The notes beneath the pieces were generated by a model. It was not told the DNA's origin. It saw nothing but the letters and a program-made list of their open reading frames with translations, and ran no database searches. DNA of 64,000 bases from Opitutia bacterium UBA4506 (lineage in GTDB: Bacteria > Verrucomicrobiota > Verrucomicrobiia > Opitutales > Puniceicoccaceae): positions 75,577-139,576 of the forward strand of contig DGMY01000043.1 of assembly GCA_002388665.1 (NCBI GenBank), given 5' to 3'. Position 1 is the first letter of the stretch. The number at the start of each line of letters is the position of its first letter. Shown one piece after another: positions 53,624 through 62,848 of the stretch. The position numbers and the translations under genes are program-made.

Positions 53624-54631
53624 ATGAAATCCACCTCCCCTCCTTGCACTACTACAAAACAATCGGTTCTCATTGTCGGAGGCGGAAGTATCGGCGAGCG
53701 CCATGTTCGCTGTTGGCAGAGGACTGGCCGCAGTGATGTCATTTTGTGCGAATCCAACGAGAACCGAGCAAAAGAAGTTGCAGAACGTTATGGGATCCGC
53801 TGGGAAAGCAACTTTGCCCAGGTACTGGAGAAAGAATCTCCGGCCTGCATAGTTCTCTGCACTCCGGCTCCGGCACATGTACCAATGGCACTACAGGCTC
53901 TGGAGCACGGATCCCATGTCCTCATTGAGAAGCCCCTCTCGGTAGACATGCATCAGCTAGATACACTCGCAGAGGCAGCAAAAGATCACACCGTCGCCGT
54001 GGCCTATGTTTGGCGAATGCATCCCGCCATACGCCGGGCCAAACAGCACCTAGCGGAGGGATCGATTGGACGCCCGCTTCACGCAGTGGCCCGGTGTGGA
54101 CAAGATTTCGCAACTCTCCGTCCCGGTTACGAAAATACCTATTACTCGCGACACGATCTAGGAGGGGGTGCGATTCAAGATGGACTGACTCATGTGGCGA
54201 ATGCGATCGAAATGCTATTGGGACCCACAACCTCGGTATTCTGTGAAGCAGATCATCTCGGAATCCCCGGCGTAGAAGTCGAGGACGTCGTCGGCGTGGT
54301 CGCCCGCAATGACAAAGCAATCACAGTCTACTCTTTCAGTCAGACCCAGAAGCCAAACGAATTCACGATCGATATCCACGGAGAAACCGGCAGCCTACGC
54401 ATCGATCTTTCGGGCAAACGGATCGGTGTATTCTCCGGAGGTTGCTGGAGTTTCGAAGATACCTCTTACGATGACCACGATGTGCTCTTCACCGCACAAG
54501 CAGATGCCTTTCTCGATGCGGTCGAAAGAAAAGCCCCTCCAGGATGCACATTGGCCGAGGGCATTCACACCTTACGCTTTAACCTAGCCTGCCTGGAGTC
54601 CGCAAGAACAGGAAGCAAGGTCCAACTATGA
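53624..54631 (+). CDS. Gfo/Idh/MocA-family oxidoreductase
   Basis: A 335-residue dehydrogenase. The nucleotide motif VLIVGGGSIGERHVRCW starts near residue 15 and the EKP motif is VLIEKPLSVD; YYSRHDLGGGAIQDGLTHVAN contains the usual catalytic Asp/His region (GGGAIQDGLTH). It starts 4 bp after the symporter stop and overlaps the next gene as ATGA. It is likely to oxidise or epimerise the imported sugar. Confidence 0.92.
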   Translation: MKSTSPPCTTTKQSVLIVGGGSIGERHVRCWQRTGRSDVILCESNENRAKEVAERYGIRWESNFAQVLEKESPACIVLCTPAPAHVPMALQALEHGSHVLIEKPLSVDMHQLDTLAEAAKDHTVAVAYVWRMHPAIRRAKQHLAEGSIGRPLHAVARCGQDFATLRPGYENTYYSRHDLGGGAIQDGLTHVANAIEMLLGPTTSVFCEADHLGIPGVEVEDVVGVVARNDKAITVYSFSQTQKPNEFTIDIHGETGSLRIDLSGKRIGVFSGGCWSFEDTSYDDHDVLFTAQADAFLDAVERKAPPGCTLAEGIHTLRFNLACLESARTGSKVQL

Positions 54632-55536
54632 AAGAAGATCTCAGACTGGCCATGATCGGGATGATTCCCGGCAATGGTCACCCTTATTCATGGTCGGCCC
54701 TCTTGAATGGTTACGATGCCGAGGCGATGGCTCAATGCCCATATCCAGTGATTCGTCAATACCTCGGTGCCCGACCAGACGAGCCTATTCGCGGAGCCAG
54801 AGTAACCCATATCTGGACAGATGATCCCGCCGATGGTCCACTTGTGGCTGCCGCTGGAAAGATCGATCATATCGTAGCCCAACCAGAACAAGTGATTGGC
54901 GAGGTCGATGGAGTTATCATCGCAACCGACAACGGGGACGATCATGTGCGTCGCGCTCGCCCATTCGTCGAAGCGGGCCTACCCGTGTTTATCGACAAAC
55001 CGCTGGCAACCAATCGTTCAGATCTCAAACAATTCATTGAGTGGAAATCCGACGGAGCAAGAATTCTCTCCTCAAGCGGAATGCGCTATGCCCCGGAGCT
55101 GGATGGAGTCAGCAACGAATGGCGTTGGATTACCGCTGCCACTCCAAAGAGTTGGGAGCGCTACGGAATCCATCTGCTCGAACCGGTAAGTCGCCTCCTC
55201 GGCCCCGGTTTCGAATCGATCCGCATGACGGGCGCCAGCGATTCTTCGATCGCTCAGATTACCCATCGGAGTGGAACTGAGATCACTCTTGCCACCTTGA
55301 ATGACGCCACCGGAGGAGCTTTTCGGTTTCATCTCCACGGAAGCTCCTCTTACCATTCCATTCCGTTGACCGATACCTATACAGCCTTTCGACGACAATT
55401 GGTCGGAGTCGTCGACTGGATGAGGAACGCAACCGAACCGGTCAAATTTCCTGAGACGTGTGAACTGATGCAGGTTCTTATCGCTGGACGGGAGAGCCGC
55501 GAAATGAACGGGGAGAGGATCTCCATAGCTTCCTGA
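54628..55536 (+). CDS. Gfo/Idh/MocA-like oxidoreductase
   Basis: A 302-residue protein overlapping the previous gene by 4 bp. It retains IDKPLATN, the family's EKP equivalent, and a Rossmann-like start, but the N-terminus (LAMIGMIPGNGHPYSWSALL) lacks the standard GxGxxG and has a His/Pro insertion. It may be a divergent dehydrogenase or a partner subunit of the neighbouring oxidoreductase. The tandem pair suggests a two-step or heteromeric reaction. Confidence 0.82.
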   Translation: MKEDLRLAMIGMIPGNGHPYSWSALLNGYDAEAMAQCPYPVIRQYLGARPDEPIRGARVTHIWTDDPADGPLVAAAGKIDHIVAQPEQVIGEVDGVIIATDNGDDHVRRARPFVEAGLPVFIDKPLATNRSDLKQFIEWKSDGARILSSSGMRYAPELDGVSNEWRWITAATPKSWERYGIHLLEPVSRLLGPGFESIRMTGASDSSIAQITHRSGTEITLATLNDATGGAFRFHLHGSSSYHSIPLTDTYTAFRRQLVGVVDWMRNATEPVKFPETCELMQVLIAGRESREMNGERISIAS

Positions 55537-55563
55537 AACCACTTTGAATGACCAGAAACGACC

Positions 55564-56373
55564 ATGAGTACAAACCTTCGCCCTAGCCGGGTTCTCCGCG
55601 AAATGAGGGCTGGACAACTGTCTACCCTCTACAAGATCAATCTCTCCGACCCAAGGGTAGCGGAGATTGCGGCCAGAGAAGGAGCTTCAGCTCTATGGCT
55701 TTGCAATGAACATGTCCCCAATGATTGGTTAAACCTAGAGAATCAGATTCGCGCTGCAGCACTACACGACACGGATGCGATCGTTCGCGTCGCAAAAGGA
55801 TCTTACAGTGATTATATTCGCCCCCTCGAAGCGGGCGCAGCCGGGATAATGGTTCCTCATGTGGCTACCGAAGGCGAGGCCTACCAAGCCGTTAAATGGA
55901 CAAGATTCCACCCGCTCGGGCAACGCCCCATGGATGGCGGAAACGCGGACGGTGGATACGCGACTATCAACACTCAAGATTACGTCTCTTTCTCCAATCG
56001 CGAAAAGCTCCTAATCCTTCAGATCGAATCACCGGAAGCGCTTGAAAACGTTGATGCCATTGCTGCGGTAGAAGGTTTCGATCTCTTAATGTTTGGTCCG
56101 GGCGACTACGCCCATCTAATCGGCAAGGCTGGAAACATCAACGACCCGGAAGTAGTGGCTGCACGACGACGAGTCGAATCGGCAGCTCTGGAAAATGGAA
56201 AACGTTGCGTCGCAGTAGCCGTTCCTGGCACTCCGGAGGAACTGCTGTCGCGTGGATATTCGCTCGTTCACACGGGAGCCGATGTTGTCTCTCTCAACCA
56301 AGGATTAAAAGCAGCCCTCGAGCCCTACCACACACATAGTGAACCCAACAAATCCGACTCTCTTTATGGATAG
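55564..56373 (+). CDS. HpcH/HpaI-family aldolase
   Basis: A 269-residue class II aldolase. The typical metal-binding Glu is in LQIESPEALENVDAI and the Asp in LMFGPGDYAHLIG; GAAGIMVPHVATEGEA is the conserved barrel strand. The family cleaves 2-keto-3-deoxy sugar acids to pyruvate and an aldehyde. It fits the final step of a non-phosphorylative route after the dehydrogenases here. Which keto-deoxy acid it takes is not readable from sequence. Confidence 0.93.
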   Translation: MSTNLRPSRVLREMRAGQLSTLYKINLSDPRVAEIAAREGASALWLCNEHVPNDWLNLENQIRAAALHDTDAIVRVAKGSYSDYIRPLEAGAAGIMVPHVATEGEAYQAVKWTRFHPLGQRPMDGGNADGGYATINTQDYVSFSNREKLLILQIESPEALENVDAIAAVEGFDLLMFGPGDYAHLIGKAGNINDPEVVAARRRVESAALENGKRCVAVAVPGTPEELLSRGYSLVHTGADVVSLNQGLKAALEPYHTHSEPNKSDSLYG

Positions 56374-57139
56374 TGCCCTACCCAACTTTTCGATTTCAGG
56401 AAAAACCATCTTAATCACCGGTGGCGCCGGAAAATATGGACGAGCGCTTCTCTCCGCACTTTCTGCCGCAGGTGCGAGGGTTATCGCAGCCTCCCGCAAC
56501 CGTGATGCCCTAGAAAAGGCAGCGGAACAGTGCGAAGGAGAAATTCACGTAGAAACTCTCGACCAATCGGAAGAAGCTTCGGTAATTAATCTCTGCAATA
56601 CAGTCAGAGATCGATTTGGAAATCTCGACGGACTGGTCAACAACGCCGTTTCTCGAACAATGAAGGGTCTACATGGATCCGCCGAACAATGGGACGAGTC
56701 CATGGCTGTGAACGCCAGAGGTATGCTTCTGATGCATCGACACTTTGGTGAACTCATGGCCGCACAGGAAACAGGAGGCTCTATTGTCAATATCGGCTCG
56801 ATCTATGGAATGACAGGTCCCTCCACCGCGCTGTACGACGATTTGGAGGCCAACTTAATCCCAGACTACTATTTCCATAAAGCCGGCCTCATAAACCTGA
56901 CCCGTTTCTACGCGGGCGTATACGGTCGCAAAAAAGTACGAGTAAACTGCGTTTCAGCCGGTGGACTCTTCTCTGGCCAGGCCCCTGACTTTGTAGACAG
57001 ATACAATGCCCAAACATTTCTTGGACGAATGGCCGAAGGCAAAGAACTCGCCGGCCCCGTAATTTTCCTCCTCAGCCAGTCAGCCTCGTATCTAACCGGC
57101 GAGAATCTCGTGGCCGACGGAGGATTCAGCGCTCACTAG
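56366..57139 (+). CDS. SDR-family oxidoreductase
   Basis: 257 residues from ATG 56366, which overlaps the aldolase stop by 8 bp; an upstream GTG at 56339 would overlap further and adds nine residues. The coenzyme motif is ITGGAGKYGRAL and the catalytic pair YYFHK (PDYYFHKAGLINL); NNAVSRTM and NIGSIYGM are also as expected. It ends the five-gene operon and is probably a sugar dehydrogenase of the same pathway as the SDR at 46089. Confidence 0.92.
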   Translation: MDSALPNFSISGKTILITGGAGKYGRALLSALSAAGARVIAASRNRDALEKAAEQCEGEIHVETLDQSEEASVINLCNTVRDRFGNLDGLVNNAVSRTMKGLHGSAEQWDESMAVNARGMLLMHRHFGELMAAQETGGSIVNIGSIYGMTGPSTALYDDLEANLIPDYYFHKAGLINLTRFYAGVYGRKKVRVNCVSAGGLFSGQAPDFVDRYNAQTFLGRMAEGKELAGPVIFLLSQSASYLTGENLVADGGFSAH

Positions 57140-57637
57140 CCTACTACCGGTGAAAACTGTTGGTCGGACTTGAAGCGGGAAATATGTAAATAGGAATCGA
57201 AAAAGTAGGTCGCTGATCTCTGACTTCATGTACTATCCCACTATGGTTCCACTCCGTCTTTTGCGATTCCTTCGAAGGGGGCCGAAAGAAATCGTGAGAT
57301 CGCAGCACCAACTGAGTTACATGGGCCTGCTGAAAGCCTAGATTCAATGGTCAGTGAAATGAAAGCGGGTGCCTACTTTTCTGTCCGCGCAACTCCCTCA
57401 GTTACCTCCGTTCAATCGATCACGATCAAACAGAACCATACGAGTCAAGAAACAGAGCCAAATAAGGCGAAAGATCACCCAGAATGGGCCAATAACTACA
57501 GAGGCTGAGCTTTCGCCATAGTAGCGTGAAGAGCTCCATATTCCAGAGAGAACGAGATATATAGGCAGCAGTGCTAATTCCAGATTGCCTTGGTACGCGA
57601 TTTAGCCATTCGTTTTCCGGAATACTCTCAAATACGC
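57140..57637. other. Intergenic region, no supported gene
   Basis: It contains only short open frames (for example a 53-codon plus-strand frame at 57347-57508, not obviously coding). I see no promoter palindrome or strong terminator. Confidence 0.5.
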
Positions 57638-58282
57638 ATGAAAACACCACTGTCTCTCCTACTCCTCGCCTCTTCGCTTCTCACTGCCACCGCGCAGGAA
57701 TTTTACGAACCCATCGATGAGGAAGCCGAACCGGCATCCCGCTTTTTCGGCTCAATCGCCAGCCCGATCACGTTTCCCGCTGGTGGCGACTGGGATTATT
57801 CAGCGGGCATCGAAGGCCGGCTGGGAATTACCTTGGTCAAAGGGCTGCGGGTCTACGGGCTACTTGGATATACCTACTGGTACGCGAACGGGGACGAATG
57901 GATTACCGGTTTCGATAGCGAATCGATCAGCGGTAGCGCAGGGATCTTCTCCGTCGGGGGTGGCGTCGAATACAGGGTAGATCTCAATCCCAGCCATTCC
58001 ATTTCATTCGGAGCGAACTATCAGTACCAATACGTCGATAGCGACGTTCGCTACAATTTCTCGACTCCTTTTGTCATCGAAACCCAGAAGATCCACATCG
58101 ATGACGCATCCGCGCTGTACGCTGGAATTGATTACTATTTCAACTACAACACCAACCTCGCTCTGACCTTCGGGTTGGGCTACTTGTTCAATCTCACCTC
58201 GGCGGATGTTTCCTTCCAGGGGGAACACCTCAAAGACACCGAGTTCGAAGGGTTTACCCTACGAGTCGGACTCGAGTTCTAA
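57638..58282 (+). CDS. Outer-membrane beta-barrel protein
   Basis: 214 residues from ATG 57638, which directly begins a signal peptide (MKTPLSLLLLASSLLTATAQ); an earlier in-frame start would bury it. The body alternates hydrophobic and aromatic residues (RVYGLLGYTYWYANGDEW; YAGIDYYFNYNTNLALTFG) and ends in a terminal Phe (VGLEF), hallmarks of an outer-membrane barrel of the OmpA/OmpW type. It may be a small porin or surface protein. It is monocistronic and may be unrelated to the sugar cluster. Confidence 0.85.
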   Translation: MKTPLSLLLLASSLLTATAQEFYEPIDEEAEPASRFFGSIASPITFPAGGDWDYSAGIEGRLGITLVKGLRVYGLLGYTYWYANGDEWITGFDSESISGSAGIFSVGGGVEYRVDLNPSHSISFGANYQYQYVDSDVRYNFSTPFVIETQKIHIDDASALYAGIDYYFNYNTNLALTFGLGYLFNLTSADVSFQGEHLKDTEFEGFTLRVGLEF

Positions 58283-58552
58283 GTAGCCGTAGTTGCCTCT
58301 TCTTTAGGCAACCCTATTCCGGATCGGAATGGGAAAAACCAAAGCGGGTCGAGCATACCATCTATGATCGCCTCGTTTTGAGCGAACACAACCACACCAA
58401 GGCCCGGAGAAGTTCAACCTCGCCGATGCCTACCCAGCGTTGGAAGACTTGCATTTGGATTTCGCCTCTACAGCCTCTTCCCCCATCGCCATCTTGCCTC
58501 GCAGAACACCGGCAATGATCTTCTTCGCCGGACGCTGGATCTAGATTTTCCG

Positions 58553-59590
58553 ATGCACAACCCGGCCGATGTCTCAGGGGCCCTCTCGGCAATGATCAAA
58601 CGAACGGGAGTTCCCGCTCTTGCGGCAGCCGCTATTCATCAGGGCAAGATCGTTTCGGTCGGATCGACCGGGACTCGCAAGAAAGGTGAAGCCGCCCGCG
58701 TGACCCACGACGACAGGTTCCACATCGGCTCCTGTACAAAATCAATGACCGCGACGCTGGGAGCCATCCTCATCGACAAAGGAAGGCTCCGATGGGAGAC
58801 CGGTGTTGCCGAGGTATTCCCGCGAAACGAAGTCAACACCGCCTACAGGGGTGCAACCTTCGAGCATCTAGTCTCGAACACCGCCGGCGCACCCGGCGAC
58901 ATCGAGCCGAGCCTCTGGACTTCGCTGTGGGAGAGAAACGGAACCAAACGCGAGCAACGGCGAATGCTTGTCCGTGAGATCCTTCGCCGACCCCCCGCCT
59001 ACGAACCGGGCACTGACCAAGTGTACTCGAACGCTGGATTCTCAATTGCCGGAGCGATGCTGGAAACCCTCATGGACAAGTCCTATGAGCAGCTGCTCTC
59101 CGAAAACCTATTGGACCCTTTGGAAATGAGCAGTGCGGGATTTCGTGCTCCAGCCAGCCACGGCCTGATCGATCAACCCTACGGGCACAAAGAATCCTTC
59201 TTCCGAATCACCCCCGTCGATCCGGAACCTCACGGCGACAATCCACCAGCAATCGCACCAGCGGGAGCAGTCCACTGTTCGGTGATGGATTTCGCCAAGT
59301 ATGCTCAGTTTCACTTGCGGCGAAATCAAATGCTGTCCGAGGAGTCGTGGAAAAGATTACACGAATCAGCCGCACACAGAGACTATGGCCACGGCTGGAT
59401 TCTGGTAAAAAGGGACTGGGCCCACGGAACAGCCCTCACCCACTCAGGATCCAACACCATGTTTTTCTCCACGATCTGGATCGCACCGGAACGTGACTTT
59501 GCCGCAGTGTCGATGTGTAACCTCGGCGGGAGAAAAGGCCTAAAAAAGTGCGATCAAGCAATCCACTATCTAATCAACAAACATCTCTAA
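58553..59590 (+). CDS. Beta-lactamase-family serine hydrolase
   Basis: A 345-residue class-C-like serine hydrolase. Catalytic motifs are SCTK (Ser60-Lys63) and YSN (Tyr158-Asn160), with LTHSGSNTMF supplying the third element. No signal peptide is present at the ATG, although the frame is open upstream for at least 40 codons without an ATG, so a lost or alternative start is possible. Family members are esterases or peptidases more often than true beta-lactamases; resistance should not be inferred. Confidence 0.9.
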   Translation: MHNPADVSGALSAMIKRTGVPALAAAAIHQGKIVSVGSTGTRKKGEAARVTHDDRFHIGSCTKSMTATLGAILIDKGRLRWETGVAEVFPRNEVNTAYRGATFEHLVSNTAGAPGDIEPSLWTSLWERNGTKREQRRMLVREILRRPPAYEPGTDQVYSNAGFSIAGAMLETLMDKSYEQLLSENLLDPLEMSSAGFRAPASHGLIDQPYGHKESFFRITPVDPEPHGDNPPAIAPAGAVHCSVMDFAKYAQFHLRRNQMLSEESWKRLHESAAHRDYGHGWILVKRDWAHGTALTHSGSNTMFFSTIWIAPERDFAAVSMCNLGGRKGLKKCDQAIHYLINKHL

Positions 59591-59641
59591 ATAGAGAATA
59601 GAGGGATCTACGTAATCAAGATCCGCTATCTCCCCCATCCA

Positions 59642-59718
59642 ATATCCCATATCCCATATCCCATCTCCCATCTCCTATATCCTATATCCCATCTCCTATA
59701 TCCCATCTCCCATCTCCT
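59642..59718. repeat. Heptamer tandem repeat, 11 units of ATMTCCY
   Basis: Eleven consecutive 7-bp units (ATATCCC, ATCTCCC, ATCTCCT, ATATCCT) with no break in register fill 77 bp, 51 bp after the hydrolase stop. Only the third and seventh bases vary. Confidence 0.95.
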
Positions 59719-60300
59719 CATACTCCTGAGAGGACCTTCAATTAGGGCCACCCATAGACGTTTCAAAGGTAATTGACGCCTTCATTCTTCAATCTCCCCA
59801 GATAGACGAAGCCCACCCCAAGCAAAGCAAAGCGTTAGAATAGCCAATCCGCAAATCGGCCCCCGCTTTCCCATTCGTCCATTTCACTCAATAAAATGAG
59901 TGCCCTCAGCTGATATAGGTATCCTCTTCGGCCTCTACTTTGTTCCCCAGGAGCTTCACCTTGATCACAGCCAGTGGAGGCCAAAAAAGGCATCCAGAAA
60001 GGTAGACGCAGTATGCTGCGGTCCATAAATCAAATCTCTACCCCGCCTAAAGTTGAATCGAATCTCGAATATCAAAAATAATTAATTAGTAAAACTCCCC
60101 CAACCCAAAATCATTCAACAACCGAATAACATCCTAACACTACATCAAAAAATGAAAATGAAACGCAGTATCAATATGCCTAAATTTAACTAATATTTAC
60201 ACTATGCTCTGCTACTATTCAATTTCACAATTCCGCACTAATCTATTCTTTTTACAATTCTTTCTCTCAATTTAATGGTGACAACATAAAATTTCACTAA

Positions 60301-60315
60301 GATAATTAAATTATC
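60301..60315. promoter_or_regulatory. Perfect 15-bp palindrome before the pilin operon
   Basis: GATAATT-A-AATTATC lies 13 bp upstream of the first pilin ATG, overlapping the expected translation initiation region. It could be an operator or a weak hairpin. The surrounding 250 bp are strongly AT-rich, so chance palindromes are more likely here. Confidence 0.35.
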
Positions 60316-60328
60316 ACACAACTAATAA

Positions 60329-60763
60329 ATGAAAGAAACGAACAGTAGAAAAAGTGGATTCACCCTCGTAGAAGCGATGGTCGGGCTCACACTGCTCGTC
60401 ATGGTATTGGCCTCTGGGTTTGCCGCCTACGCGCTTGGAATCCGAATGACGGATTCCGGCCGTCAAACGCTGAGGGCCACTCAGTTTGCCCAAAGCAAAT
60501 TAGAAGAAATTCGAACCAAAAATTGGAACGACCTCGAATCAATGTACTCCTGGTCGATCTTCTATCCAGACACTAGTTTCGCACCGGAACATATGGACGA
60601 CTATATCGGGATACTGGAAATCCACGACTTGAACTCCACTCAGAAACGAATCCGCTGCTGGGCATATTGGCCCTCCAAACGCGGAAGGTACTACGATCAC
60701 GAACTTTTCGAGACCGTCTTCACAAAAAATGGCCTAAATGATTATTTCGTCCGTGCATTCTAA
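60329..60763 (+). CDS. Prepilin-type pseudopilin
   Basis: A 144-residue protein with a type IV prepilin leader: the cleavage site in KSGFTLVEAMVG leaves Phe at +1 and Glu at +5, followed by the hydrophobic helix. The short globular part is like minor pilins of the PilV/GspI kind. It is the first gene of a three-gene operon of pilin-like proteins, with the next gene overlapping it by 26 bp. Confidence 0.9.
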   Translation: MKETNSRKSGFTLVEAMVGLTLLVMVLASGFAAYALGIRMTDSGRQTLRATQFAQSKLEEIRTKNWNDLESMYSWSIFYPDTSFAPEHMDDYIGILEIHDLNSTQKRIRCWAYWPSKRGRYYDHELFETVFTKNGLNDYFVRAF

Positions 60764-61274
60764 TTACTCCAAGAAAAAGAGAGGCTTTACTCTGGTCGAG
60801 GTCATGATCGCGGCGGGCATTATCACGATCGGATTGGGCAGTGCTTTCTATGCAATTCAATTACTGGGGAAAGGGTCTCAAAGCGTAGTGACCTACTCAG
60901 AGATGAACCAACAAACCAGGAAGCTATTGTCCTACTTGGGTCGGGACACACGGAATGCGTACGACATTACAATCGCCAACGAACACATGCTCCAACTGAT
61001 GGATGAAGACGACTTCCCCATCACCTATGAGTTTGATTCCGATACCGAAGAATTGACTCGGACTAGCGATGGCGAAGAGATAACTCTCCTCGCCGACGTT
61101 CAATACTGCCGATTCCGATACTTCACTTTTCGATTGGACGAAACCAGTCGTCCCGTCGAAGTGAAACACATCCAGCTTCAGGCGAGCATCGAACGGCCGA
61201 TTCTATCACTAACCACGAGCGATGACATCGTTACCGCCCGTTTTATGATGAGGAACCATGCGGTCTCCAACTAA
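60738..61274 (+). CDS. Prepilin-type pseudopilin (PilW/GspJ-like)
   Basis: A 178-residue protein with the leader KKRGFTLVEVMIAAG and a hydrophobic helix, then a globular part (SYLGRDTRNAYDITIANE) like PilW/GspJ-type minor pseudopilins. It overlaps the first gene by 26 bp and the third by 17 bp, so the set is translated together. Confidence 0.9.
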   Translation: MIISSVHSNYSKKKRGFTLVEVMIAAGIITIGLGSAFYAIQLLGKGSQSVVTYSEMNQQTRKLLSYLGRDTRNAYDITIANEHMLQLMDEDDFPITYEFDSDTEELTRTSDGEEITLLADVQYCRFRYFTFRLDETSRPVEVKHIQLQASIERPILSLTTSDDIVTARFMMRNHAVSN

Positions 61275-62559
61275 GAACCAACGAGGATCCGCGATCCTAT
61301 CGGCCTTGATCGTTGCGGTAATCATCAGCGCCGTCGCTGCAAAGTACGTACAGACGTCCTACAACGACTTTCGTTTCAACCACGAAACGATGATGGGATT
61401 CAAAGCTCTGAATCACGCTGAATCCGGAGTCGAATACGCAATCAACGCCTACCGGACCGATGACTGGTCAGGATGGACCCAGGAATCCAATGGAAATTAT
61501 TCCCGGACCTACTATCCACTCGATCGCCAAAAATTCAGGGTCGTCATCGACCCGAATTCCAACCCGATCACTGTTTTCTCTGAAGGATTGGTAGACAACC
61601 CGATGACTCCGGAAATCAGTCGGCAGATCATTGTACAACTAGAACGAAGAGGGCTTTTCGCCAACGGATTAACAGCCCGGGAAACCATCATTTTCAACGG
61701 CAACCGCATTGCCATCGACAGTTACCGGTCCTCTCTCGGGAGCTACGATATCTACATTAATCGAGGCGACAATGGGACCGTAGCCAGCGTTTCCATCGAA
61801 GACGATATCATCGCAGTAAATAACGGCGATATTTGGGGATATGTCGCGACCGGCGGCGGCGAACCTGACATCGGTCCGAATGGTTCAATTTTAGGAGAGG
61901 ACTCCCCCGTGGGGACCAACATTGACCCGAGCAGACTATCCTACGACTTCTACGCCGACTTCCCGCCAGTTGACACGCCTGATATTTCCTCAGCATATAC
62001 CTCCTATTCGGGAAACGTTATAGGATCTCCCAGTAACTCCTCCGTCTACAATTTATCCAATTTCGACATTCGAAGTCGGGATACGATCACCGTCTACGGC
62101 GACGTCAAGATCGTGGTACAGGACGAAACGGACATTAAGGGAGAGCTGATCATTGCCCCTGGTAGTACGTTGGAACTCTACCTCAAAGACGATATGAATA
62201 TCGGCGGAACCGGGATAGTGAACCAGACATCCGACCCAGCCTCGCTCCAGATTTATGCGGTAGACAGCGGCGTTGGTGAGATAAAGTTGCACGGCTCTGG
62301 AACCCTCTTCGGAGTGGTATACGCACCAGACTCTCTGGTAAGCCTCAAGGGCGGAGGATCAGTAGGGGCTGCGTATGGTGCCATTGTGGGCCAGAACATT
62401 CGCCTCAACGGGAACTACGAATTTCACTATGATGAAGACGTGGGAGATATTGGGGACTCCGGAGTCAAGATCTCCCTTTGGAAAGAGCTCGTTTCCAGTG
62501 ACGAACGTATCGATTACACGTCACTTCGTTCTTCGGGTTTTTCGGATCGCTGGCAATAG
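61258..62559 (+). CDS. PilX-like pilus assembly protein
   Basis: A 433-residue protein. The N-terminus (NQRGSAILSALIVAVIISAV) is pseudopilin-like without Glu5, followed by NHAESGVEYAINAYR, as in PilX/GspK tip proteins. The remainder is a beta-rich, Gly/Asn/Asp-rich surface domain (LELYLKDDMNIGGTG; LFGVVYAPDSLVSLKGGG) like the DUF7305-type C-termini. GAGGAACC precedes the ATG. With the two pseudopilins it would form the tip of a type IV pilus or type II secretion pseudopilus; no motor or secretin gene is in the window. Confidence 0.88.
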   Translation: MRSPTKNQRGSAILSALIVAVIISAVAAKYVQTSYNDFRFNHETMMGFKALNHAESGVEYAINAYRTDDWSGWTQESNGNYSRTYYPLDRQKFRVVIDPNSNPITVFSEGLVDNPMTPEISRQIIVQLERRGLFANGLTARETIIFNGNRIAIDSYRSSLGSYDIYINRGDNGTVASVSIEDDIIAVNNGDIWGYVATGGGEPDIGPNGSILGEDSPVGTNIDPSRLSYDFYADFPPVDTPDISSAYTSYSGNVIGSPSNSSVYNLSNFDIRSRDTITVYGDVKIVVQDETDIKGELIIAPGSTLELYLKDDMNIGGTGIVNQTSDPASLQIYAVDSGVGEIKLHGSGTLFGVVYAPDSLVSLKGGGSVGAAYGAIVGQNIRLNGNYEFHYDEDVGDIGDSGVKISLWKELVSSDERIDYTSLRSSGFSDRWQ

Positions 62560-62699
62560 ACCGAGAGGAGGGCTCGAAATCCCACGATGAAATCGACACG
62601 ACTACCTCCGTTCCAGAATCTCGGCTAACGACACGGACGCTTCATCCGTCCATACCCCCCTATCCCAAGAACCTTAAAGATTCTGAGGAAAAGATTCTG

Positions 62700-62764
62700 A
62701 GGACACCCACAGGAATTTCTCTATACATTCCGTACGATAATTTCCCCATGATCTTGGGTGTCCC
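62700..62764. repeat. Short inverted-repeat element related to island-flanking repeats
   Basis: AGGACACCCA (62700-62709) and TGGGTGTCCC (62755-62764) are near-perfect inverted ends sharing the GGACACCC motif of the 177-bp repeats. The interior differs. A second AGATTCTGAGGA copy precedes it. No transposase is present. Confidence 0.55.
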
Positions 62765-62848
62765 TAGTTTCTTTTCTCCCTGGTCCGCTTCCCGCGCGTT
62801 TTTGATTGCTTGGCCGAAGCCACACTCGGTGGATTAGGCCAATCACGC

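Larger units (their letters stand above)
59591..60328. other. Long intergenic region with heptamer repeat and AT-rich leader
   Basis: It holds the heptamer tandem repeat (59642-59718), a stretch with no identifiable gene, and from about 60050 an AT-rich leader ending in a perfect palindrome right before the pilin operon. Confidence 0.6.

Noticed and set aside
57347..57508. 53-codon plus-strand frame
   Set aside because: No ribosome-binding site and no family features; too short to support alone.
58283..58552. Upstream extension or remnant of the serine hydrolase gene
   Set aside because: The frame is open but has no ATG and its translation has no signal peptide or domain similarity; the ATG at 58553 sits properly before the catalytic domain.
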